The notes: generated by a model not told the origin, from the letters alone. 64,000 nucleotides of DNA from Clostridiales bacterium (GCA_004557125.1 SFET01000008.1:1-64000), one strand, 5' to 3'; positions 53,136 to 62,169 are shown, numbered from the stretch's first letter. Program-made: numbers and translations.

Positions 53136-53589
53136 TTTAAAACCTCCATAAATGCACATCTATATTTTACCATGATTGTTCAATAGTTCAAGATGTTTGT
53201 ATGTAAAGAAAACATCATCCGGCCGACTTTCGCCATCTTCTTTTTGTCATATTTACATTTATTTGATATATGCGCTAATTTTTTTCGCTATATATTTGTA
53301 TATTTGGCGAATTGATTAAGAATTATGCAGGCTATATAATGCAACTGAATCACATTGTGGAACTCATTCCGCGTTGTGGAACATCAATGAAGGCGGTGTA
53401 CAGATCTTTTTTTCGAATGTATTCTACAGGTCAGAATTCATAGTAGAATGTATTTTATTGTACAAAATTGAAAATAGAATTCGTTCCATTTTTAAAGACA
53501 GGCACGTCGCGCCGCAGCAAAAACCTGTGTCCCTCACCACTTTGCGCAACGGAGCCAAAGTGATGAAATATGGAAAAGGAGATGTACCT
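53136..53589. promoter_or_regulatory. Divergent control region with candidate IclR operators
   Basis: This 454-base AT-rich region carries a promoter for the transporter operon: TTGATT (53312-53317), 17-bp spacer, TATAAT (53335-53340). A minus-strand promoter for the IclR gene is TTGAAC (53186-53191), 16-bp spacer, TAAAAT (53164-53169). Just downstream of the plus-strand start is TGGAACTCATTCCG (53358-53371), resembling the IclR palindrome, followed by a second TGTGGAAC copy (53375-53382). A related GAATTCGTTCCA occurs at 53477-53488. The remaining leader of about 240 bases shows no recognised riboswitch. Confidence 0.68.
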
Positions 53590-55143
53590 ATGAAAAGAAT
53601 CCTGTCTGTTTTCCTCACCCTCATGTTGATCGCCGGCGTGTTCGCGACCGGCGCGTTCGCAGAGGAGAAATCCAGAGTTGCGAACATCGCCATGTCTGAG
53701 AATGCAACCGGCATCGACTTCCATGTTCTTTCCAACATGGGCACCACCTGCACGGTGAATATGTGCATGGAGCGCCTGGTGTGCGGCGTTGAGAACGAGG
53801 ACGGCACCTATTCCTACGAGCCGATGCTGGCCACCTCCTGGGAGTCCAGCGAGGACGGCACCGAGTGGACCTTCTATCTGCGCGAGGGCGTGAAGTTCCA
53901 CAACGGCGAAATCTTCGACGCGAACGACGTGGCCTGCACCTTCCAGCGCCTCATCGACAACGCGGAGCTGCTCAACGTTGCCACCCAGTACTGGCTCGAG
54001 CTGGATCATTACGAAGTGGTTGACGAGCACACCTTCAAGATCTTTCTGAAGAATCCGCTTCCGACCCTGCTCTTCTCCCTGGACCAGACCTACATCATGG
54101 AGGACAGCGCCTGGAACGAGTACGGCGAGGACTACATCAACAAGCAGCTGATGTACGGCACCGGTCCCTGGATCTTCCAGGAGTGGATCGACGGCGAGTA
54201 TGCCCACTACATCAAGAACGAAGAGTACTGGAACAAGGAATCCTTCGACAGCTACTTCGACGAGGTCTATCTGCGCTACATCACCGAAGAGTCCACCGGC
54301 ATCTCCGCCCTGCTCTCCGGCGACATCGACCTCTATGCCCGCACCACCGGTTATGCAACCGAGAATCTGGCCCTGTTTGCCGGCCACGATGACATCGAGC
54401 TGCTCTCCAACGACCTGACCACCGTCCTGTACCTGGGCTTCCAGTGCGCCGAGGACTCCGTGTTCAACGACATCAACGTCCGCAAGGCCTTCTCCATGGC
54501 CATCGACCGCCAGTCCATCGTTGACTACATCCTGGGCCGCGGCAGCGTCGCCAACGGCTACATCGTCAAGGGCGTCTACGGCTACGACGAGAACCAGGCT
54601 CCCTACGAGTACGATCCCGAGCAGGCCGCTGAGCTGCTGGCCAACTCCAGCTACAACGGCGAGCCCATCGTCATCAGCTCCAACACCGGCACGCCCCAGT
54701 CCAGCGAAGTGCTGACCGTCATCGCCGAGATGGAGAAGGAAGTCGGCTTCAACATCACCATGGAAGTTGTCGAATCCACCACCCTGCTCGAGATGCGCAC
54801 CTCCGGCAACTACGATGTGTTCATGGTCAACGTTCAGTATCAGGCCTCCGATCCGGGCAGCGTGCTGACCCAGCGCGTGCTGAACGACTACCACTGCTCC
54901 AACTACGTCAACGAGGAGCTGAACGCCCTGGTTGCGCAGTCCAACATCGAGATGGACACCGAAGCCCGCACCGAGCTGCTCCGTCAGATCAACAACATCA
55001 TCCGTGAGGAGTATGCCCCGCAGGTTGGCCTCACCCAGCAGGCCCAGACCATCGGTCAGTACAAGGGCATGACCGGCGCCAACTACTTCCAGAGCGGCAC
55101 CTTCCTCTTCGAGTTCATCGACTACGATCCTTCCCTGGCCTGA
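53590..55143 (+). CDS. Peptide/oligosaccharide ABC transporter substrate-binding protein (DppA/OppA family)
   Basis: The 517-residue secreted protein has a signal peptide ending AFA-E at about residue 24. Family-5 extracellular binding protein features are YEPMLATSWESSEDGTEWTFYLREGVKFHNGE, FDANDVACTFQRL, GTGPWIF, and IRKAFSMAIDR-like NVRKAFSMAIDRQSIV. I chose ATG 53590 after AAAAGGAG. The neighbouring catabolic genes suggest a sugar-acid or oligouronide ligand rather than peptide; some family members do bind oligosaccharides. Confidence 0.9.
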   Translation: MKRILSVFLTLMLIAGVFATGAFAEEKSRVANIAMSENATGIDFHVLSNMGTTCTVNMCMERLVCGVENEDGTYSYEPMLATSWESSEDGTEWTFYLREGVKFHNGEIFDANDVACTFQRLIDNAELLNVATQYWLELDHYEVVDEHTFKIFLKNPLPTLLFSLDQTYIMEDSAWNEYGEDYINKQLMYGTGPWIFQEWIDGEYAHYIKNEEYWNKESFDSYFDEVYLRYITEESTGISALLSGDIDLYARTTGYATENLALFAGHDDIELLSNDLTTVLYLGFQCAEDSVFNDINVRKAFSMAIDRQSIVDYILGRGSVANGYIVKGVYGYDENQAPYEYDPEQAAELLANSSYNGEPIVISSNTGTPQSSEVLTVIAEMEKEVGFNITMEVVESTTLLEMRTSGNYDVFMVNVQYQASDPGSVLTQRVLNDYHCSNYVNEELNALVAQSNIEMDTEARTELLRQINNIIREEYAPQVGLTQQAQTIGQYKGMTGANYFQSGTFLFEFIDYDPSLA

Positions 55144-55159
55144 GGCCGGTAACCCTGTC

Positions 55160-55190
55160 TGCCCGCATGCCGATTCCCGGCATGCGGGCA
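55160..55190 (+). terminator. Stem-loop after the binding-protein gene
   Basis: A 13-bp perfect stem (55160-55172 with 55178-55190) without a T run. It probably stabilises the binding-protein message. Confidence 0.6.
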
Positions 55191-55224
55191 TGAACAGATC
55201 GTTTCCGTGAAAACGACGGCATGG

Positions 55225-55256
55225 CGCGCGCTTCGCGCATGTGAGCGCGCGTTTTG
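55225..55256 (+). terminator. Attenuating terminator between the binding protein and permease genes
   Basis: CGCGCGCT (55225-55232) pairs with AGCGCGCG (55244-55251), then TTTTG. Partial termination here would give more binding protein than permease. Confidence 0.65.
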
Positions 55257-55295
55257 TATACCCTGATTCGGCATCAAAAACGGAGGAGGGAATCC

Positions 55296-56219
55296 ATGTT
55301 TCGCTTCATACTCAAGAGACTTGGCCAGACCGTCATAGTTCTCTTTTTTGTTGTGCTGTTTGCTTTCGTGGTCGTCCGACTCGCGCCCGGCGATCCGGCC
55401 AGAGTCATGGCCGGTGATAACGCATCGGAGGAAACCGTGGAAGCCATCCAGGAGACGCTCGGATTGAACAAGTCCTACCCGGAGCAGTTCCTGATCTACG
55501 TCAAGAACATCTTCAAGGGTGACCTGGGCACTTCTATCCAGTACAAGCTCCCCTGTGCAGAAATCATCTTCCCGCGCGTACTGGTATCTGCAAGGCTCGC
55601 ATTCTCCACAATTCTGCTGGTCATCATCTTCAGCATACCGCTCGGCGTCGTGGCCGGCGCAAAGCGCGGCAGCTTCACCGATTTCTCCGCAATGGGCGTT
55701 GCAATGATCGGTCAGTCGCTCGCTCCGGTGTGGCTGTGCGTATTCCTGATCTACATCTTCAGCGTTAAGCTGAACTGGCTGCCGGCAATGGGCAATGGAT
55801 CGGGCATCAAATACGTCATTCTGCCTGTGGTCGCAATGGGCATGCAGCACATCGCGGCAACCACGCGTATGTGCCGTTCCGAGATGATCGACGTGCTCAG
55901 CCAGGACTACATCACCGCGACCCGCGCCCGCGGCATCAGCCGCGCCGAGGTGCAGTGGAAGTACGCGCTGAAGAACGCCATGGCCCCGGTCATCACCCTT
56001 CTGGGCCTGAAGCTGGGCGGCATGCTGGCAGGTACGATCATCGTCGTGACGATCTTCGTATGGCCGGGCGTCGGTCAGATGCTCTCCCAGGCGGTTTCCA
56101 CACGAGACTATCCGCTGGTACAATCGGGCCTGATGATCTCTGCGGTTCTCGTCGCCACGGTCAATCTGATCGTCGACGTCATCAACGCCATGATCGACCC
56201 GCGCATCACGCTGAACTAA
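55296..56219 (+). CDS. DppB/OppB-type ABC permease
   Basis: The 307-residue permease opens FRFILKRLGQTVIVLF, contains RLAPGDPARVMAG, the RSEMIDVLSQDYITTARARG-like EAA loop and a DxxNAMIDPRITLN end. Six hydrophobic segments. Start ATG 55296 follows GGAGGAGGG. It forms the channel with the next gene. Confidence 0.93.
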   Translation: MFRFILKRLGQTVIVLFFVVLFAFVVVRLAPGDPARVMAGDNASEETVEAIQETLGLNKSYPEQFLIYVKNIFKGDLGTSIQYKLPCAEIIFPRVLVSARLAFSTILLVIIFSIPLGVVAGAKRGSFTDFSAMGVAMIGQSLAPVWLCVFLIYIFSVKLNWLPAMGNGSGIKYVILPVVAMGMQHIAATTRMCRSEMIDVLSQDYITATRARGISRAEVQWKYALKNAMAPVITLLGLKLGGMLAGTIIVVTIFVWPGVGQMLSQAVSTRDYPLVQSGLMISAVLVATVNLIVDVINAMIDPRITLN

Positions 56220-56231
56220 GGGGGGAAACGC

Positions 56232-57083
56232 ATGGATAAAAAGTTGCTCTTCCGCAGAATGCGGAAAAACAAGTTCTTTGTGGTCGGTGTCATTCTGACA
56301 GTTCTTCTGCTGCTGGTCACCTTCCTTGCGCCCCTGTACGTTCAGTTTGACCCCGAAAAATCCTCGCTCGCAGAGCGTCTGGTCGGACCCGACTGGGGTC
56401 AGGGCCTCAAGGGCCACCTGTTCGGAACGGACGCCATGGGCCGCGACGTGTTCACCCGCATCCTGGTGGGCGGACGCTACTCGCTGCTGATCACCTTCGT
56501 CGTGACGGCGCTGCGCGTCATCATCGGCACGGTGCTGGGTCTGATCGCTGGCTACACGTCCAGGAAGGCCGTTGACAGCATCATCATGCGCACCTGCGAC
56601 ATCTTCCTGTCCCTGCCGAGCCTGATCGTGGCGCTGGCCATCATCGCGGTCATGGGCGCGAACATACGCAACCTGGTCATTGTTCTGACGCTGACGGACT
56701 GGATGCAGTTCTGCCGCGTCATACGCAACAACGTGCGCGTCATACGCGGTCAGGAGTACATCAAGGCGTCCACCGCCTTCGGCGCATCCCACGCGCACAT
56801 CCTCTTTAAGCAGATCCTGCCCAACGTCACCACGCCGCTGATCGTTCTGGCCAGCCAGAGCATCGGTTCGGTCGTGCTCGTTGAATCCGGCCTCAGCTAC
56901 CTGAACCTCGGCATTCAGCCGCCGACCCCGTCCTGGGGCAACATGATCGCCGACGGCCGCCTGTATCTGCAGACCAGTCCCTGGCTGATGGTTGCGCCCG
57001 GCATCGCACTGCTGATTACGGCAATCGCCTTTAACTGCCTGGGCGACGGCCTGCGGGACGTGCTGGATCCCAAGACCCTTTGA
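56232..57083 (+). CDS. DppC/OppC-type ABC permease
   Basis: The 283-residue permease has FGTDAMGRDVFTRILVGGRYSLL, the EAA loop YIKASTAFGASHAHILFKQILPN, and LSYLNLGIQPPTPSWGNMIADGR, all DppC features. It lies 12 bases after the DppB-type gene. Confidence 0.94.
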   Translation: MDKKLLFRRMRKNKFFVVGVILTVLLLLVTFLAPLYVQFDPEKSSLAERLVGPDWGQGLKGHLFGTDAMGRDVFTRILVGGRYSLLITFVVTALRVIIGTVLGLIAGYTSRKAVDSIIMRTCDIFLSLPSLIVALAIIAVMGANIRNLVIVLTLTDWMQFCRVIRNNVRVIRGQEYIKASTAFGASHAHILFKQILPNVTTPLIVLASQSIGSVVLVESGLSYLNLGIQPPTPSWGNMIADGRLYLQTSPWLMVAPGIALLITAIAFNCLGDGLRDVLDPKTL

Positions 57084-57097
57084 TCACGGAGGCGCAT

Positions 57098-58075
57098 ATG
57101 GAAACCAGAGAAAATATGCTTGAAATCAAGGACCTTCGGGTCGAGTACGTTACGGAGCGCACCCACGCGTACGCGCTCAACGGCGTGAACCTCACGCTGC
57201 GCAAGGGCGAGTCCCTCGGCCTGGTGGGCGAAGCCGGCGCCGGCAAGACCACCACCGCGCTGAGCATTCTGAATCTGCTGCCGGATCGCGTCGGCAAGCA
57301 CACGGGCGGCGACATCATCTTCGACGGCAAGTCGGTCTTCTCCATGTCGGAGAAGGAGCTGCTCTCCATTCGCGGCGACCGCATCGCCATGATCTTCCAG
57401 AACCCGCTGACCTCCCTGAACCCCCTGTTCACGGTGGGCGAGCAGATCGCCATGGTTCTGCGCAAGCACAAGAACATGAACCCGAAGCAGGCCATGGAGA
57501 AGGCGGCCGAGCTGTTGCGCCTGGTCGGCATCGACGGAAGCCGCACCAAGGATTACCCGGTGCAGTTCAGCGGCGGCATGCGCCAGCGCGCCGGCATCGC
57601 AGCGGCACTGGCCTGCGATCCGGAGCTGCTGATCGCGGACGAGCCCACTACGGCGCTGGATGTGACCGTGCAGGCCCAGATCCTCGAGCTGATGAAGAAG
57701 CTGCAGCTGGAGTTCTCCTCCTCGCTGCTGATGATCACCCACAACCTGGGCATCATCTCCGAGCTGTGCGAGCGCGTGGCGGTCATGTACGCCGGACGCA
57801 TCATCGAAACCGGCTCGGTCAAGAAGGTGTTCACGAACCCCTGCCATCCCTACACGGTGGGCCTGCTGGACGCGCTGCCGTCCCTCACCGACAAGAAGGA
57901 GCGTCTCAACGTCATTCCGGGCCTGGTTGCAAATCCGTCCGATCTGCCCACGGGATGCAGCTTCAATCCGCGCTGCCAGCACTGCACGCAGCAGTGCAAG
58001 CAGGCTGTGCCGGAGATGGTACAGGTGGACGACGATCACTTTGTCGCATGCCACAAATATTCAAAGGAGGGTTAA
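57098..58075 (+). CDS. DppD/OppD-type ABC ATPase
   Basis: The 325-residue ATPase has Walker A GEAGAGKTTT, Q-loop MIFQNPLTSLNP, signature FSGGMRQRAGIAAAL, Walker B LLIADEPTTALD, and the C-terminal Cys-rich segment (CSFNPRCQHC-QQC) where DppD proteins hold an iron-sulfur cluster. I chose ATG 57098 after GGAGG; the frame could extend to TTG 57080. The partner ATPase DppF, normally next, survives only as a short remnant. Confidence 0.93.
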   Translation: METRENMLEIKDLRVEYVTERTHAYALNGVNLTLRKGESLGLVGEAGAGKTTTALSILNLLPDRVGKHTGGDIIFDGKSVFSMSEKELLSIRGDRIAMIFQNPLTSLNPLFTVGEQIAMVLRKHKNMNPKQAMEKAAELLRLVGIDGSRTKDYPVQFSGGMRQRAGIAAALACDPELLIADEPTTALDVTVQAQILELMKKLQLEFSSSLLMITHNLGIISELCERVAVMYAGRIIETGSVKKVFTNPCHPYTVGLLDALPSLTDKKERLNVIPGLVANPSDLPTGCSFNPRCQHCTQQCKQAVPEMVQVDDDHFVACHKYSKEG

Positions 58076-58076
58076 T

Positions 58077-58172
58077 ATGCCTCAGGAGCAGAAGCAGAAT
58101 GCAAACACGGAACCTTTGCTGAAGGCATTCCAATCCTTCGGATCTCAAGATCACGGATGTCCGTTTTCTTGA
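58077..58172 (+). pseudogene. Remnant of a DppF-type ATPase gene
   Basis: An ATG right after the dppD stop and its AAGGAGG site opens a frame encoding MPQEQKQNANTEPLL, the kind of N-terminus that leads into the first strand of DppF. From about 58122 the sequence is instead the start of a sugar-acid dehydratase read in another frame, and the frame stops at 58170-58172. A normal dppF has more than 300 codons, so almost all of it is missing. Confidence 0.7.
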
Positions 58173-58188
58173 TGTCGGCGCCATCCCG

Positions 58189-59466
58189 ATGCACTGCATC
58201 CTGATGAAGGTTTACACCAACCAGGGCATCGTCGGCTTCGGCGAGGTGCGCGATATCGGCAGCAAGAAGTATGCGCTGCAGCTCAAGTCGATCCTGCTGG
58301 GCGAGAACCCCTGCAACGTCGACAAGATCTTCCGCAGAATCAAGCAGTTCGGCGGTCCCGCCCGTCAGGGCGGCGGCGTCTGCGCCGTTGAAGTCGCCCT
58401 GTGGGACATCCTGGGCAAGGTCACTGGCCAGCCGGTCTATCGCCTGCTGGGCGGCAAGTTCCGCGACAACGTGCGCATGTACTGCGACACGGACATCGAA
58501 ACCGAGGGCCGCAACACCGGCTACGCGATGGGTCAGGCGCTCAAGGCCCGCATGGAGAAGGGCTTCACCTTCCTGAAGATGGACCTGGGCATCGACATTC
58601 TCCGCGAATATGAGGGCACCCTGTCCGCACCGCTGGGCTTTGTTGAGGAGGGCCAGCGCCTGCACGACAAGCTCGCCGAAGCGAGAAAGTCCTGCGACGT
58701 CAACCAGATCCGCTTCTGGAAGAACCGCCTGTACGACTACGACAACATCCCCCATCCGCTGACCGGCATCAACGTGACGGAGAAGGGCTTCGATGTGCTG
58801 GAGAACTACGTGCGCGAGGTGCGCGAGACCGTCGGCTATGAGGTCCCGATCGCCATCGACCACTTCGGCCACATCGGTCTGAAGAACTGCATCAAGCTGT
58901 GCCGCCGCATCGAGAAGTACAACATCGCCTGGGCGGAGGATCTGATCCCCTGGCAGTACACCGATCAGTACAAGATCCTGCGCGCATCCACCACCGTGCC
59001 GATCGCCACCGGCGAGGACATCTACCTGAAGGAAGGCTTCCTGCCGCTGCTGCGCGAGGGCGGCGTGGACATCATCCATCCCGACATCCTGACCGCCGGC
59101 GGCATCCTGGAGACCAAGAAGATCAGCGACCTGGCAGCGGACTACGGCGTCTCCATGGCGATGCACATGGCCGAGTCCCCGATCGCCTGCATGGCCGCCG
59201 TGCACACCGCCGCAGCCTGCGAGAACTTCCTGGCGCTGGAGTATCACAGCGTGGACGTCCCCGTCTGGAACGACATCTACACCGGCCAGCTACCGCATCC
59301 GCTGGTGCAGGACGGCTTCATCAAGGTTCCGGATCTGCCCGGCCTGGGCATCGAAGGTCTGGACGACGAGGTGCTGGCGAAGCTGGTGCACCCCGAGGTG
59401 CCCGGCATGTGGGAGCCCACCGATCTGTTCAACGATGACCCGTGCCACGATCGTATCTGGTCTTAA
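58189..59466 (+). CDS. Enolase-superfamily (mandelate racemase-like) sugar-acid dehydratase, start lost
   Basis: From ATG 58189 the protein has 425 residues. Metal and catalytic residues are visible: the Asp and His in AIDHFGH, Glu in AWAEDLIP, Glu in ATGEDIY, an Asp/Pro in IIHPDILTAGG, and His in MAMHMAESP. This is the layout of galactonate/mannonate-type dehydratases, which make 2-keto-3-deoxy acids. Homologous coding clearly continues upstream in frame to about 58123 (SNPSDLKITDVRFLDVG), but no in-frame start codon precedes it, and 58189 has no ribosome binding site. As read, the protein lacks the first strand of its capping domain. Confidence 0.82.
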   Translation: MHCILMKVYTNQGIVGFGEVRDIGSKKYALQLKSILLGENPCNVDKIFRRIKQFGGPARQGGGVCAVEVALWDILGKVTGQPVYRLLGGKFRDNVRMYCDTDIETEGRNTGYAMGQALKARMEKGFTFLKMDLGIDILREYEGTLSAPLGFVEEGQRLHDKLAEARKSCDVNQIRFWKNRLYDYDNIPHPLTGINVTEKGFDVLENYVREVRETVGYEVPIAIDHFGHIGLKNCIKLCRRIEKYNIAWAEDLIPWQYTDQYKILRASTTVPIATGEDIYLKEGFLPLLREGGVDIIHPDILTAGGILETKKISDLAADYGVSMAMHMAESPIACMAAVHTAAACENFLALEYHSVDVPVWNDIYTGQLPHPLVQDGFIKVPDLPGLGIEGLDDEVLAKLVHPEVPGMWEPTDLFNDDPCHDRIWS

Positions 59467-59500
59467 TTTCGCAATATCGCGTTACTGAGCGGAGGCTATT

Positions 59501-60421
59501 ATGAAATTCAACGACAGAGATCTCATCATCGAGCTGACTTCCGAATGGAAGGGCGAGCGTTTCCCGGACGGACGGCCGCGCGTGAGCGACGATTTGCTGC
59601 GCAGGCTCTCCAACATCACCCTCGAGGAGGCCTGGATCCCCATGGCGCGCCTGAACTACAAGCTGCAGTTCGAGGGCGATCTGCGGATCCTGCACCCGGA
59701 GAGGCGCATGATCGGACGCGCCGTGACGGCGGTTATGGTTCCCTCCAGACCCGACGTTCACATGACCATGCTGGAGTACGGCCGCAAGCAGGAGGGCCGC
59801 AAGGGCTTCTTCAACCAGTGGGTCATCGATACCCTGGTTGAAAACGACATCCTCGTGGTCGACATGTGCGATCAGATCCTGTACGGCACCTTCGTCGGCG
59901 GCAATCTTTCCACCGCGATCAAGACGCGCACCAAGAACGGCGGCGCGGTCATCTGGGGCGGCATCCGCGATTACGAGCAGATCGAGAGCATTGAGGAGTA
60001 TCAGTGCTACTATCGCGGCATCCATCCCACCCCCATCGGCGACGTCATGATGACGGGCATGAACGTGCCCTGCCGCATCGGCCATGCCATCTGCATGCCG
60101 GGCGACGTCGTCCTCGGCACGCCGAACGGCGTCACCTTCATTCCGGCGCACCTCGCCGAGCACATCGCCTGCCTGGCCGAGAAATCGCACATCCGCGACG
60201 CCTACGGCTTTGAAAAGATCGAGGAAGGCAAGTACTCCACGGCGCAGGTCGACCAGACCTGGTGGCCCACGGATATGATGCAGGACTTCATGGAGTGGTT
60301 CCACACCAGCCCCAAGGCGAAGGACTTCCAGTATCTGGATTGGACCGAGGAACTGGAGAATGCCGGCAAGGACATCGCCAAGAAGCCGTTTGACGGGCTG
60401 ACGGGCTATACGTTTGAATAA
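59501..60421 (+). CDS. RraA-family protein
   Basis: The 306-residue protein has an RraA/HMG-aldolase-type core: a GxxGGNLSTAIKTRTKNGG loop, VIWGGIRDYEQI with the RD substrate-binding pair, and a CMPGDVVLGTPNGVTFIP segment. In metal-dependent aldolases of this family the last motif usually reads GD--V-DDDGV; here the acidic residues after GD are replaced by GTPN. It is longer than RraA (about 160 residues). It may handle a keto acid in this pathway; the reaction is unknown. Confidence 0.82.
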   Translation: MKFNDRDLIIELTSEWKGERFPDGRPRVSDDLLRRLSNITLEEAWIPMARLNYKLQFEGDLRILHPERRMIGRAVTAVMVPSRPDVHMTMLEYGRKQEGRKGFFNQWVIDTLVENDILVVDMCDQILYGTFVGGNLSTAIKTRTKNGGAVIWGGIRDYEQIESIEEYQCYYRGIHPTPIGDVMMTGMNVPCRIGHAICMPGDVVLGTPNGVTFIPAHLAEHIACLAEKSHIRDAYGFEKIEEGKYSTAQVDQTWWPTDMMQDFMEWFHTSPKAKDFQYLDWTEELENAGKDIAKKPFDGLTGYTFE

Positions 60422-60450
60422 AGTCGGTCTCCATACAGACACAAGCGTCC

Positions 60451-60487
60451 AAGAGGTTCGGAAGATCCACTTTCGAACCTCTTGTTT
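60451..60487 (+). terminator. Stem-loop between the RraA-like gene and eda
   Basis: AAGAGGTTCG (60451-60460) pairs perfectly with CGAACCTCTT (60474-60483), followed only by GTTT. It is probably a weak attenuator or processing site within the operon. Confidence 0.6.
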
Positions 60488-60501
60488 AAGGAGATTTCAA
60501 C

Positions 60502-61128
60502 ATGAATATTTTGGAGAGATTCTCCCGATCCGGCATCGTGCCGGTGGTCGTCATTGAGGACGCAAAGGACGCGGTCCCCACGGCCAAAGCTCTGCTTGCG
60601 GGCGGAATCGACGTAATGGAAATCACGTTCCGCACAGCTGCCGCTGCGGATGCAATCGCCGCGGTCAGCAGGGAATGCCCGGATATGCTGGTGGGCGCAG
60701 GCACCGTCATTACCCCGGAGCAGTGCCGGACCGCCGTGGATGCAGGCGCATCCTTCATCGTATCCCCCGGCTTCTCCAGGGAAGTCGTGTCCTGGTGCGT
60801 GGAGCGCGGGATCTGCGTAACGCCCGGCTGCGTAACGCCCACGGAGATCATGGCGGCCATGGAGCTGGGCATTCGGGTGGTCAAGTTCTTCCCGGCGAAT
60901 GTATACGGCGGCCTGAAGGCCATGAAGGCGCTGTCCGCACCCTTCGGCGGAATCAAGTTCATCCCCACTGGCGGCGTGAATGCGCAGAACCTGGCCGAAT
61001 ACAGCGCCGCGCCCTTCATTCAGGCGGTGGGCGGCAGCTGGGTCTGCAGCAAGAGCGACATCTCCGAGGGCAATTTTGAAAAGATTACAGCGCTCGCCAT
61101 GGAAGCCCATTCCATCGCGGGAAAGTAA
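60502..61128 (+). CDS. eda: KDPG/KHG aldolase
   Basis: The 208-residue class I aldolase cleaves 2-keto-3-deoxy-6-phosphogluconate to pyruvate and glyceraldehyde 3-phosphate. Motifs: MEITFRT (catalytic Glu), VGAGTV, VSPGF, TPGCVTPTEI, the Schiff-base lysine in VVKFFPA, and FIPTGGV. It has an AAGGAG site and is followed 18 bases later by the kinase that makes its substrate. Confidence 0.96.
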   Translation: MNILERFSRSGIVPVVVIEDAKDAVPTAKALLAGGIDVMEITFRTAAAADAIAAVSRECPDMLVGAGTVITPEQCRTAVDAGASFIVSPGFSREVVSWCVERGICVTPGCVTPTEIMAAMELGIRVVKFFPANVYGGLKAMKALSAPFGGIKFIPTGGVNAQNLAEYSAAPFIQAVGGSWVCSKSDISEGNFEKITALAMEAHSIAGK

Positions 61129-61146
61129 AGGGCAGGTGAGAGTTCT

Positions 61147-62169
61147 ATGGCAAAGGTAATCACATTTGGCGAAATCATGCTTCGCCTTGCGCCGAACGGC
61201 TATTATCGCTTCTTCCAGGACGATCAGATGCAGGCAACCTTTGGCGGCGGCGAGGCGAATGTGGCCGTGTCGCTGGCAAACTTCGGCATGGATGTGGGCT
61301 ATGTCACCAAGCTCCCCACGCATGCCATCGGCGAGGCTGCAGTGAATTCCCTGCGCTACTTCGGCGTGGACGTCTCCAGGATTGTCCGCGGCGGCGAGCG
61401 CGTCGGCATCTACTATCTGGAAAAGGGCGCCTCCCAGCGCGGCAGCGTGTGCATCTACGACCGCAAGTATTCCGCCATTCAGCAGGCGCAGCCGGAGGAT
61501 TTCGACTGGGACGCCATCTTCGAAGGCGCGCAGTGGTTCCACTTCACGGGCATCACGCCGGCGCTTGGCGCAAACCTGGTGGAAATCTGCGAGCAGGCCT
61601 GCAAGGCGGCAAAGAAGCGCGGCGTGAAGATCTCCTGTGATCTGAACTATCGCGGCAAGCTGTGGACCCGTGCGGAGGCCCGCGCGGCCATGACCCGCCT
61701 GTGCCAGTACGTGGACGTGTGCATCTCCAACGAGGAGGACGCCAAGGACGTTTTCGGCATCGAGGCCGAGAACACCGACATCTACGGCGGCAAGCTGGAT
61801 CGCAACGGCTACAAGTCGGTTGCCCGGCAGCTGCGGGAGCAGTTCCACTTTGAGAAGGTCGCCATCACCCTGCGCACCTCCATTTCGGCAAACGACAACA
61901 ACTGGGCGGGCATGCTCTATGACGGCGAGGACTTCTACTTCTCGAAGGAATACAGCGTGCACATCGTGGACCGCGTCGGCGGCGGCGACAGCTTCGGCGC
62001 AGGCCTGATCTATGCGGCAATGCAGGGCAAGAGCTCCCAGGAGATCATCGATTTCGCGGTCGCAGCTTCGGCTCTGAAGCACTCCATCGAGGGCGACTTC
62101 AACCGCGTCACCGTGGCCGAGGTGGAAAAGCTCGCCGGCGGCGATGGCTCCGGCCGCGTGCAGCGCTGA
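61147..62169 (+). CDS. kdgK: 2-keto-3-deoxygluconate kinase (PfkB family)
   Basis: The 340-residue PfkB kinase has FGEIMLRLAPNGYYRF at the start, the GGGEANVAVSLANFG motif, SCDLNYRGKLW, NEEDAKDVFG, and the catalytic Asp with its anion hole in DRVGGGDSFGAGLIYA. It phosphorylates KDG to KDPG, the substrate of the aldolase upstream. The pair forms a semi-phosphorylated Entner-Doudoroff tail for hexuronates or hexonates. Confidence 0.95.
   Translation: MAKVITFGEIMLRLAPNGYYRFFQDDQMQATFGGGEANVAVSLANFGMDVGYVTKLPTHAIGEAAVNSLRYFGVDVSRIVRGGERVGIYYLEKGASQRGSVCIYDRKYSAIQQAQPEDFDWDAIFEGAQWFHFTGITPALGANLVEICEQACKAAKKRGVKISCDLNYRGKLWTRAEARAAMTRLCQYVDVCISNEEDAKDVFGIEAENTDIYGGKLDRNGYKSVARQLREQFHFEKVAITLRTSISANDNNWAGMLYDGEDFYFSKEYSVHIVDRVGGGDSFGAGLIYAAMQGKSSQEIIDFAVAASALKHSIEGDFNRVTVAEVEKLAGGDGSGRVQR

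Noticed and set aside
53374..53589. N-terminal extension of the DppA-type binding protein
   Set aside because: The signal peptide begins at 53590 after a good ribosome site; the upstream frame is AT-rich leader with operator-like sites.
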